NCBI GenBank assembly: GCA_902488785.1 | Contig: CABTXJ010000031.1 | Coordinates: 1 to 8,164, forward strand | From: an uncultured Eubacteriales bacterium | Lineage (GTDB): Bacteria; Bacillota; Clostridia; TANB77; CAG-508 | Length of the DNA: 8,164 nucleotides | Direction: 5' to 3' | In this document: one piece after another, positions 1 through 5,551 of the stretch | Position numbering within the stretch: the stretch's first letter is position 1 | Layout of the letters: every line of letters begins with the position of its first letter | The notes under the pieces: generated by a model | What the model saw: only the letters and a program-made list of their open reading frames with translations | The model's database searches: none | What the model was told of the DNA's origin: nothing | Position numbers and translations under genes: made by a program

Positions 1-621
1 AGCTTCTTCATCTTTTTCAATTAATGCATTTATTCTTACATATATATCTGTTAAATCTTTTATTGGATTTTCAAAAGTATATTCATCTTTCCATAGATTG
101 TACCCTTCTACTAATTTACCAAATTGTGTTCCATAGTCACCTAAGTGATTATCACCTAGTGCATTGTATCCTAAGGCTCTGAATATATTTCTAAATGCAG
201 CTCCTACTACTGTTGTTTTTAAATGTCCTACATGGAATTCTTTTGCTATATTTGGTGATGAATAATCTAATATAACTGTTTTTCCTATATTTTCTTTTTG
301 TACTAAATCAATATTTTGTATATTTTCTAAAACGTTTTTAGAATATTTTTCTCTATCTAAAAATATATTAATATATGGTCCTGTTGCTTCCATTTTAGCT
401 ACATTTGGTATTTCTTTAATATCATTTATCATATCTTCTGCTATTTGATTTGGTGCTTTTTTTAAGTCTTTTGCAAGTCTGAAACAAGCAATTGAAATAT
501 CTGAACCTATCTTTTCATTTCCCTTGTTTATCATTCCATATATTTCTTGTTCTTCTAGATTGATATTATTTTTTTCTAAGTATTCTTTTAATTTTATATA
601 TATTTCTTCCTTATAATCCAT
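1..621 (-). CDS. argS: Arginyl-tRNA synthetase, N-terminal 207 residues (3' end off the left edge)
   Basis: Class I synthetase that charges tRNA-Arg with arginine in the cytoplasm. I translated it from ATG at 621-619; the frame stays open to base 1, so this is the N-terminal part of a protein usually about 550-590 aa long. Residues 1-110 resemble the ArgRS N-terminal additional domain that contacts the tRNA D-loop. The catalytic fold follows, with SSPNIAKEFHVGH (HIGH-type motif H130-V-G-H133) and the ArgRS-typical downstream segment LGDYGTQFGKL near 163-173. The start is the first in-frame ATG and follows the kinase stop by 54 nt, with a loosely placed purine stretch AAAGAAG upstream instead of a strong ribosome binding site. 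No terminator separates it from the kinase, so co-transcription is likely. The KMSKS region and anticodon-binding domain lie outside the window. Identity is very secure; the exact start is slightly less so. Confidence 0.97.
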   Translation of the reverse strand, partial: MDYKEEIYIKLKEYLEKNNINLEEQEIYGMINKGNEKIGSDISIACFRLAKDLKKAPNQIAEDMINDIKEIPNVAKMEATGPYINIFLDREKYSKNVLENIQNIDLVQKENIGKTVILDYSSPNIAKEFHVGHLKTTVVGAAFRNIFRALGYNALGDNHLGDYGTQFGKLVEGYNLWKDEYTFENPIKDLTDIYVRINALIEKDEEA

Positions 622-675
622 AATCTTATTATTCTTCTTTCTATTTACTTTTTTCTATCTTCTATTTCTTATTTT

Positions 676-2412
676 TTATTTTTTCTTCTTTTTAGTTTCC
701 TTGTTATTCATGGCTTTTGCAAGTTTTTGTCTTCTTTCTTCATAAAGGCTTCCACCTATAAATTCTCTAATAAGTGAATTAGATGGAACTAATTCATCTG
801 GTATATCTTCAAAGTATCTCATAAAGCTTACTATTCTTCTTGCTTCACTATATTCTCTTTTGTCTTTTGAAATTTCTTTAAGTAGTGGTATTATGTGTTT
901 TTTTAATACTGCAAGTTCATATATTGCAGATGAATTAAATACAAAATCTGCATTTTCTTGGAATGGGAATATGTTTTTTATTTCTCCTCTTCTTACAGAG
1001 TACCACATACCAAGTGTATGTTTTGCTGAGTATCCTCTTGTTTCATTATCTCTTATTGTTCTTCTTATCATTCTTGTATCTGTTGTAGATATTCTATTAA
1101 ATGAATCAATATTAAGTACAGTTAATGCACTTATATATATTTTGAACTTGTATTTTTCTTCTATTTTTTCTGTTAGCTTATCATTTAAACAATGTATTCC
1201 TTCTATTATTAATATCTCGTCTTTGTTTAATTTCATTTTCTTTCCATCATATACCTTGTGTCCTGTATGGAAATCAAATGTTGGCATTTCTATTTCTTTT
1301 CCTTCTATTAATGCTTTTAAGTCTTTATTAAATAGTTTTGTATCAATTGCATCAATTGTTTCAAAGTCATAATTTCCCTTTTCATCTACTGGTGTATCTT
1401 CTCTTTCAACAAAGTAATTATCTACAGATATTGTTTTAGGTTTTATTCCTATTATTTTAAGTGCACTTGATAATTTTCCTGCAAATGTTGTTTTACCTGA
1501 TGATGATGGTCCTGCAATCAGTATCATTTTTACATCTTTTTTATTTTGTATTTTTTGTGACAAATCAAATATTTTCTTTTCATGCAATGCTTCTGAAAGA
1601 ACTATAAGTTCTCTTGGGTCTTTTTTTATTCTTTCATTTAAGTCTGCAATTGTTTGTATTCCTAATAACTTATATACTTCCTGATATTCTTCAAATGCTT
1701 TTGCAATTTTTTTAGTATTTTTAAACTCAATTTTTTGCTTAAAGTCTTTTGCATCTGGATACATTACTAAAAATCCATCATTATATTTTTTCAAATCAAA
1801 TCTTTTAATTTCTTTTGTTGTAGTTGGAAGTATACCATAAAAATAATTAAAATATTTTTCACAATAGTATAATACAACATCTTTTTTATCCTTATTTAAA
1901 AGTTGTAGTTCCCCTCTATCTGTTATGAACTTTGAATAAAATACATCTGCTTCTTCTTTAGTCATTCTTTTAACATTAATATCTAATTCTTTTTCTACTA
2001 TTTCTTGCATCTTAGTTTTTATTTCTTTTAGTAGCTTATCTGTTACAAGCTTATTTCCTATTGTTATATACATCGCATTTGTTAGTTGATATTCCACTTT
2101 TATTAACATTTTTGGGTATAACTCATATATTGCTTTAGACATTATAAATAAAAGTGTTCTAATATATATATCTCTACCATCTTTGTTGTATACATTAATT
2201 AATTCAACATCAACATTTTCATCTATTTTTGCTATCTTATAGTCTAATCTTTTTACGCTATTATTTACCCTAACTCCAACTATTGGCAAATTATTTTCAC
2301 TTGCTTTTTCTATATCTTCATTAAATAGTTCTAGTATTGTTTTTCCAACTTCTGCTTCAACCTTTTTCCTTTTTTTGCCTTCTTCTATTATATAATTTAC
2401 TTTTATTTTCAT
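676..2412 (-). CDS. Nucleoside (uridine-type) kinase with ThrRS-like N-terminal half
   Basis: This belongs to the long uridine kinase-like family of clostridia and thermotogae, a phosphoribulokinase/uridine kinase fold that phosphorylates a nucleoside at the expense of NTP. It is 578 aa from the ATG at 2412-2410. Residues 1-75 look like a TGS-type domain and about 76-195 resemble the ThrRS second additional domain (DGRDIYIRTLLFI). The kinase domain follows: P-loop GPSSSGKT at 301-308, DNYF near 331, the FDFHTGHKVYDG segment, the Walker B-like IIEGIH with E404, and the basic lid IRRTIRDNETRGYSA. The end is lysine-rich (KETKKKKK). A longer reading would use GTG at 2418-2416, but that codon lies inside the Shine-Dalgarno GAGGTG, so the ATG two codons later is the start. 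The family is well recognised, but its substrate is not settled by sequence, so I give no symbol. It lies between a small membrane protein and argS, with only 54 nt to argS. Confidence 0.92.
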   Translation of the reverse strand: MKIKVNYIIEEGKKRKKVEAEVGKTILELFNEDIEKASENNLPIVGVRVNNSVKRLDYKIAKIDENVDVELINVYNKDGRDIYIRTLLFIMSKAIYELYPKMLIKVEYQLTNAMYITIGNKLVTDKLLKEIKTKMQEIVEKELDINVKRMTKEEADVFYSKFITDRGELQLLNKDKKDVVLYYCEKYFNYFYGILPTTTKEIKRFDLKKYNDGFLVMYPDAKDFKQKIEFKNTKKIAKAFEEYQEVYKLLGIQTIADLNERIKKDPRELIVLSEALHEKKIFDLSQKIQNKKDVKMILIAGPSSSGKTTFAGKLSSALKIIGIKPKTISVDNYFVEREDTPVDEKGNYDFETIDAIDTKLFNKDLKALIEGKEIEMPTFDFHTGHKVYDGKKMKLNKDEILIIEGIHCLNDKLTEKIEEKYKFKIYISALTVLNIDSFNRISTTDTRMIRRTIRDNETRGYSAKHTLGMWYSVRRGEIKNIFPFQENADFVFNSSAIYELAVLKKHIIPLLKEISKDKREYSEARRIVSFMRYFEDIPDELVPSNSLIREFIGGSLYEERRQKLAKAMNNKETKKKKK

Positions 2413-2533
2413 TTTCACCTCATCTTTTGTTTGATACCATTTTTAAATTTAGTGTTTTAATTTTTATTTTTAATTTTTGCTTTTAATTTTTTTAATTTAA
2501 TATATTCTTTTTAAATTTTAATTATACTATCTA
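2413..2533. other. AT-only spacer between small membrane gene and kinase
   Basis: About 120 bp made almost wholly of runs of A and T, with TTTTAATTTTT-like units repeated several times. It contains no hairpin with a U tract and no ORF of note. Apart from the kinase ribosome binding site at its left end I see no defined element. Confidence 0.5.
2416..2421 (-). promoter_or_regulatory. Ribosome binding site that fixes the kinase start
   Basis: On the minus strand GAGGTG is followed by AAA and then ATG (2412-2410). The AGG core lies five bases from this ATG, which is normal spacing. The upstream in-frame GTG is itself the last three bases of the site, so it cannot be the initiation codon. Confidence 0.85.
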
Positions 2534-2560
2534 TTATATAACATATACATATTTCAACAA
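2533..2560 (-). promoter_or_regulatory. Possible weak promoter for the kinase-argS genes
   Basis: On the minus strand TTGTTG (2560-2555) is separated by 16 nt from a perfect TATAAT (2538-2533). It overlaps the 3' end of the small membrane protein gene and would give the kinase mRNA a leader of roughly 110 nt. The -35 box matches consensus at four of six positions, and TATAAT is common by chance in DNA this AT-rich, so this is tentative. Confidence 0.25.
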
Positions 2561-2725
2561 TAATATGCTAAGTGCAAGAGTTAAAATTCCTATTGTTTTT
2601 ATTAAAAAAACCATACTATTCTTACTTCCTATCGGAAAATATTTTCTTGCAATTACTCTAGCATCAAATATCATATATGTTGATATTGCAATTATTATAC
2701 AGTCTATCATAAATAATATTTCCAT
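2534..2725 (-). CDS. Small two-helix membrane protein, unknown function
   Basis: A 63-aa protein with two hydrophobic segments, about residues 3-20 and 39-57. They are joined by a short polar, positively charged loop with the motif FDARVIARKYFPIGSKN. This helix-loop-helix layout with a DAR-x-I-x-x-K-(Y/F)-F loop resembles small uncharacterised membrane proteins that I recall from clostridia, but I cannot name a family. A TTG at 2731 would add two residues. The ATG at 2725-2723 is preferred because AGGATGG lies six bases upstream of it and abuts the TTG. The stop is TAA at 2536-2534. The kinase gene begins about 120 nt downstream with no terminator between, so they may share a transcript. Hydrophobic small ORFs arise by chance in AT-rich DNA. 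The good ribosome binding site and the charge pattern (basic loop between helices) favour a real gene. Confidence 0.6.
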   Translation of the reverse strand: MEILFMIDCIIIAISTYMIFDARVIARKYFPIGSKNSMVFLIKTIGILTLALSILLLKYVYVI

Positions 2726-2784
2726 ATCCAACCATCCTATTTATATATATGTGTATAATATCATATTTATCATATAATTTCTAG

Positions 2785-2813
2785 TTGACACATATTAAAA
2801 TCCATGCTATAAT
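2785..2813 (+). promoter_or_regulatory. Consensus sigma-A promoter with extended -10, facing right
   Basis: TTGACA at 2785-2790, a 17-nt spacer, and TATAAT at 2808-2813 with TG one base upstream of the -10 box (2805-2806). All twelve core bases, the spacing and the extended -10 element match consensus, so this is the best promoter in the window. Transcription should start near 2820 and run rightwards, opposite to every convincing protein gene here. Nothing downstream is an obvious coding sequence, so its product is probably the gene-free region ending at the terminator near 3501. Confidence 0.8.
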
Positions 2814-2839
2814 AATTTTGTTGTTAATACTTTGTACTT

Positions 2840-2863
2840 AGAATATTGAAATTTCAACATTCT
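2840..2863. promoter_or_regulatory. Near-perfect 24-bp palindrome just inside the rightward transcript
   Basis: The arms AGAATATTGAAA and TTTCAACATTCT are reverse complements at 11 of 12 positions with no spacer; the central TTGAAATTTCAA is perfect. It begins about 20 bp after the predicted start point of the rightward promoter. Position and symmetry suit an operator bound by a dimeric repressor. No regulator gene is visible in the window, and as RNA it could instead form a 5' hairpin. Function is inferred from symmetry and position only. Confidence 0.5.
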
Positions 2864-2989
2864 GATGAAAAAAGCTGAGTTTATACAAATAATATAAAAG
2901 CTTCCTAATAGAAAATAGGCGGTTAATTTTAAAAAAAGTGGTGCTTTACTCATATAACTACCAATTATTATTTAGTATAACCTATTTGG

Positions 2990-3214
2990 TTGTCTCACAG
3001 TCAAGTAGTTTTGGCTATTGCAAATGTCATCTATTTGCTCTTATATGCTCTATCAATTAAGGTAGAGCAAATGGTGGCTACTACATTATGTAGTAGCTGC
3101 ATATTGATACTATCACTCATAATCATTAAAATGATTAAAAAGTTATCAATTAAAAAAGCTGGAAATAATTTCTTTCTATGTAATAAAACATTACAAATTA
3201 TAATTTACAACTAA
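2990..3214 (+). CDS. Doubtful 74-codon hydrophobic ORF inside the rightward transcript
   Basis: The frame opens at a TTG and encodes a hydrophobic protein with two likely membrane helices (about residues 6-22 and 31-47), then a basic tail containing IKKLSIKKAGNN. The last part of AgrB-type membrane proteases has a similar two-helix layout ending in KIK-like residues. AgrD peptides often carry a basic helix followed by an AGN-like motif. Both are faint resemblances and not identifications. Against a gene: there is no ATG at the front, no ribosome binding site before the TTG, the frame has a stop four codons upstream, and the DNA is full of hairpins. In favour: it sits behind a strong promoter on the same strand. 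It may be a remnant of a longer membrane-protein gene. Confidence 0.2.
   Translation: MSHSQVVLAIANVIYLLLYALSIKVEQMVATTLCSSCILILSLIIIKMIKKLSIKKAGNNFFLCNKTLQIIIYN
3033..3072. repeat. Inverted repeat with a competing partner (switch-like)
   Basis: ATTTGCTCT (3033-3041) pairs perfectly with AGAGCAAAT (3064-3072), extended by two further pairs (3031-3032 with 3073-3074) if G-U is allowed. Its ATTTGC can instead pair with GCAAAT at 3020-3025 across a 7-nt loop. The right arm's TAGAGC can pair with GCTCTA at 3047-3052. These hairpins exclude one another, as in attenuators and riboswitches, though no known riboswitch class is recognisable. Confidence 0.55.
3077..3097. repeat. Perfect 9-bp hairpin, 3-nt loop
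   Basis: GCTACTACA (3077-3085) and TGTAGTAGC (3089-3097) form a perfect stem with loop TTA, starting four bases after the neighbouring inverted repeat ends. No U tract follows on either strand, so it is not a terminator. It is likely part of the RNA structure of the rightward transcript. Confidence 0.6.
3120..3137. repeat. Short perfect inverted repeat
   Basis: TAATCATT and AATGATTA form an 8-bp stem around two A bases. Being AT-only it is weak as RNA structure and could be chance in this DNA. It is recorded because it continues the run of inverted repeats starting at 3013. Confidence 0.3.
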
Positions 3215-3298
3215 TTTTTACAAAACTTAAAATATGTTTCATTTATGACAAATATATACGTCGATATTAATATAATACGGCAAATATGTTAATGTTTT

Positions 3299-3357
3299 AA
3301 AAAAAGAAAAGAAAAGAGCAAATAAAAATATAAAAAATATAAAAATATAAAAAGAAG
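3299..3357. repeat. A-rich low-complexity tract
   Basis: Nearly sixty bases of A-runs interrupted by single G or T on the plus strand. GAAAA units come first, then AAAATATA-like units (AAAAATATAAAA repeated about three times). It is probably slipped or drifting sequence, or a flexible AT-rich spacer. There is no coding potential. Confidence 0.6.
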
Positions 3358-3468
3358 AACAATGTAACCTATTGTAGCTATTAAATAGCATACGTTTTCA
3401 CTTTCCAAGGTTTAAATCAATCTACCTTTATTTTATGAACAAGAGTATATTAGATGATATTTAACAAC

Positions 3469-3501
3469 TAAAAAAGCAGACTATAATAGTCTGTTTTTTT
3501 T
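3469..3501 (+). terminator. Bidirectional intrinsic terminator
   Basis: CAGACTA (3477-3483) pairs with TAGTCTG (3487-3493) around loop TAA. On the plus strand eight T follow directly (3494-3501), giving a strong terminator for the rightward transcript. On the minus strand the same hairpin is followed by C and then six T (3475-3470), so it can also catch transcripts that read through the lysS terminator. Confidence 0.8.
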
Positions 3502-3546
3502 ATACTTTTTTATTTGCCTGCTAATCCCAGCTAAATGTTAAATAGA

Positions 3547-3584
3547 CAAATAAAAAGGTCACAAATTATATTGCTTTGTGACCT
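3547..3584 (-). terminator. Intrinsic terminator of lysS
   Basis: On the minus strand AGGTCACAAA (3584-3575) pairs with TTTGTGACCT (3565-3556) across a 9-nt loop, followed by TTTTTATTTG. The stem starts seven bases after the lysS stop codon, so it ends the four-gene unit. The same ten-base tail follows the terminator at the right edge of the window. Confidence 0.85.
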
Positions 3585-3591
3585 AATATTT

Positions 3592-5505
3592 TTAATATAT
3601 TTTAGAACCTGCTGGTATATTATTATCTAGCATTATTAAGTTTAATTGTTCTTCACCATCATATTCATATATTGCAGAAAGTAGCATTCCTTGTGATGCT
3701 TCTCCCATCATTTTTCTTTCTGGTAAATTTGTTATTGCAAGTAGTGTTTTTCCTACTAATTCTTCTGCATTATAGTAATTTTTAATACCAGATAATATTA
3801 TTCTATCTTGTCCTGTTCCATCATTTAAAGTAAACTTTAATAGTTTCTTAGATTTTGGTACTTCTTCGCAGTTTTTAACTTTAACTACTCTAAAGTCTGA
3901 TTTAGAAAATGTTTCAAAATCTACCATATCTTCAAATAGTGGTTCTATTTTAACTTTGCTTAAATCAATATCTGTTATTCTTTTGCTTTCTACTTCTTTT
4001 CCATCTTTTCCTAGTGGTTTCATTGTAGGGAATAATAATACGTCACGTATACTTTCAGAATTTGTATATAGCATTACCATTCTGTCTATTCCTATTCCTA
4101 ATCCTCCAGTAGGTGGCATACCATATTCTAGTGCTTGTATAAAATCACTGTCCATATCATTTGCTTCGTCGTCACCTTTTTCTTTGTCTTCTAATTGTTT
4201 TACAAATCTTTCATATTGATCTATTGGATCATTTAATTCAGAGTATGCATTTGCATATTCTCTACCACCAATAAATAATTCAAACCTTTCTGTAAGTCTT
4301 GGGTCTTCTTTCTTCTTTTTAGTAAGTGGTGATATTTCTATTGGATAGTCATATATGAATGTTGGTTGAATTAATGTTTCTTCTACTTTTTCTTCAAATA
4401 CAAGATTCATTATTCTTCCTCTGCTCTTATCAAATTCTTCAAGTTCTATTCCTAAATCTTCTGCAACTTTTATTGCTTCTTCATCTGTTTGTATTTCATT
4501 AAAGTCTATTCCACATACTTCTTTAATAGAATCTGTCATTGTGATTCTTTTCCAACCTTTTGATAGATCATATTTTTGTCCCATATATTCTAATTCAGTT
4601 GTTCCAAGTACATTTTCTGCAACATCTACAAATAGGTCTTCAGTTAAATCCATCATATCCTTGTAATCACTATATGCTTCATATAGTTCTATGTTTGTAA
4701 ATTCCGGATTATGTTTTATATCCATTCCTTCATTTCTAAACATTTTACCCATTTCATATACTTTTTCTAATCCACCAATTATTAGTCTTTTTAGGTATAG
4801 CTCATTTGCTATTCTTAAATACATATCAATATCTAATGTGTTGTGGTGTGTAATAAATGGTCTAGCACTTGCTCCACCTGCTACAGTTTGTAGTATTGGT
4901 GTTTCAACTTCTAAATATCCTCTTTTTGCCAAGAAGTTTTTAATCTCTCCTAATATTTTTATTCTTTTATAGAATGTATCTTTTATTTCAGGGTTTACTA
5001 TTAAATCAACTTCTCTATGCCTATATCTTTGATCTCTATCTTTTAATCCTGAATGCTTATCTGGTAATGGTCTTAATGCTTTAGATAATAATACTATTTT
5101 AGTTGCATGTATTGTAGTTTCTCCAGTTTGTGTAGTAAATACAAATCCTTCTATTCCAATAATGTCTCCTAAATCATATTTTTTAAAGTCTTTGTAATCA
5201 TCTCCTAAATCATTTATAGATAAATATATTTGCATTCTTCCACTACCATCTTGTACATGTGCAAATGATGCCTTTCCCATTACTCTTTTTGTCATTATTC
5301 TTGCCGCTATTACAACAGTCTTATCTAGATATTTTTTTGGATCTTCCATTATATCACTTATTACATGTGTCCTATTAAACTTAGTTATTTCAAATGGATT
5401 CTTTCCTTCTTCTATTAGATTTTCATATTTTTCAAGCCTAACTTTCATTAACTTATCTATATCTTCAATCATATTATTTGTATTGTTATTTGTATTATTT
5501 GCCAT
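3592..5505 (-). CDS. lysS: Lysyl-tRNA synthetase (class II) with C-terminal MetRS/Trbp111-type tRNA-binding domain
   Basis: Cytoplasmic enzyme charging tRNA-Lys. Bacterial class II LysRS is usually about 490-510 aa; this one is 637 aa. Residues 60-150 form the anticodon-binding OB fold (MGKASFAHVQDGSGRMQIYL). The class II core follows with motif 1 ending in ETPIL (P203), motif 2 FRNEGMDIKHNPEFTNIE (R257, E259) and motif 3 GIGIDR (R475), and the usual end LLFPTMKP closes near 497. After a charged linker, residues 529-637 are an extra OB domain (DFETFSKSDFRVVKV, LSGIKNYY, SQGMLLSA, IPAGSKIY). This matches the C-terminal dimerising tRNA-binding domain of bacterial MetRS, Trbp111 and EMAP II. The ATG at 5505 has AAGGAAGTG eight bases ahead, so the Asn/Thr-rich leader (MANNTNNNTNN) belongs to the protein; the alternative M12 has no ribosome binding site. 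It is the last gene of its unit, 46 nt after the protease gene. Confidence 0.97.
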   Translation of the reverse strand: MANNTNNNTNNMIEDIDKLMKVRLEKYENLIEEGKNPFEITKFNRTHVISDIMEDPKKYLDKTVVIAARIMTKRVMGKASFAHVQDGSGRMQIYLSINDLGDDYKDFKKYDLGDIIGIEGFVFTTQTGETTIHATKIVLLSKALRPLPDKHSGLKDRDQRYRHREVDLIVNPEIKDTFYKRIKILGEIKNFLAKRGYLEVETPILQTVAGGASARPFITHHNTLDIDMYLRIANELYLKRLIIGGLEKVYEMGKMFRNEGMDIKHNPEFTNIELYEAYSDYKDMMDLTEDLFVDVAENVLGTTELEYMGQKYDLSKGWKRITMTDSIKEVCGIDFNEIQTDEEAIKVAEDLGIELEEFDKSRGRIMNLVFEEKVEETLIQPTFIYDYPIEISPLTKKKKEDPRLTERFELFIGGREYANAYSELNDPIDQYERFVKQLEDKEKGDDEANDMDSDFIQALEYGMPPTGGLGIGIDRMVMLYTNSESIRDVLLFPTMKPLGKDGKEVESKRITDIDLSKVKIEPLFEDMVDFETFSKSDFRVVKVKNCEEVPKSKKLLKFTLNDGTGQDRIILSGIKNYYNAEELVGKTLLAITNLPERKMMGEASQGMLLSAIYEYDGEEQLNLIMLDNNIPAGSKIY

Positions 5506-5551
5506 TTTTCACTTCCTTAATTATTTATTCTTATTTTTGTTTTTATTATTT

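Larger units (their letters stand above)
2820..3501 (+). ncRNA. Putative rightward transcript of about 680 nt, structured, unidentified
   Basis: This stretch of the 810-bp gap between lysS and the small membrane gene is bracketed by a consensus promoter (2785-2813) and a hairpin plus eight-T terminator (3477-3501) on the same strand. No ORF in it has a proper ribosome binding site. The part from about 2985 to 3120 is visibly richer in G and C than the other spacers and dense in inverted repeats: 3033-3041 with 3064-3072, 3077-3085 with 3089-3097, and 3120-3127 with 3130-3137. I checked by eye for hallmarks of RNase P RNA, tmRNA and T-box leaders and saw none. It may be a small RNA, a long leader with a lost gene, or a decayed gene. 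Boundaries rest only on the promoter and terminator. Confidence 0.35.

Noticed and set aside
860..1372. 170-aa plus-strand frame
   Set aside because: It is fully antisense to the conserved kinase domain, has no ribosome binding site, and its hydrophobic Ser/Phe/Ile-rich composition is what the complement of A-rich codons produces.
2565..2777. 70-aa plus-strand hydrophobic frame
   Set aside because: It is the antisense shadow of the small two-helix membrane gene, which has the better ribosome binding site and a more protein-like charge pattern.
3244..3276. A second rightward promoter (ATGACA ... TATAAT) within the gap
   Set aside because: The spacer is 20 nt, outside the usual 16-18 range, and the -35 is imperfect, so it is not convincing beside the consensus promoter at 2785.
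2820..3501. Known structured RNA (RNase P RNA, tmRNA, T-box leader, CRISPR array, tRNA)
   Set aside because: I saw no RNase P core motifs, no tmRNA or tRNA acceptor features, no T-box GGTGG-ACCGCG element and no regularly spaced repeats on either strand.
3956..4972. Plus-strand frames of 87 and 93 codons opposite lysS
   Set aside because: They overlap conserved LysRS segments on the opposite strand and lack start signals.
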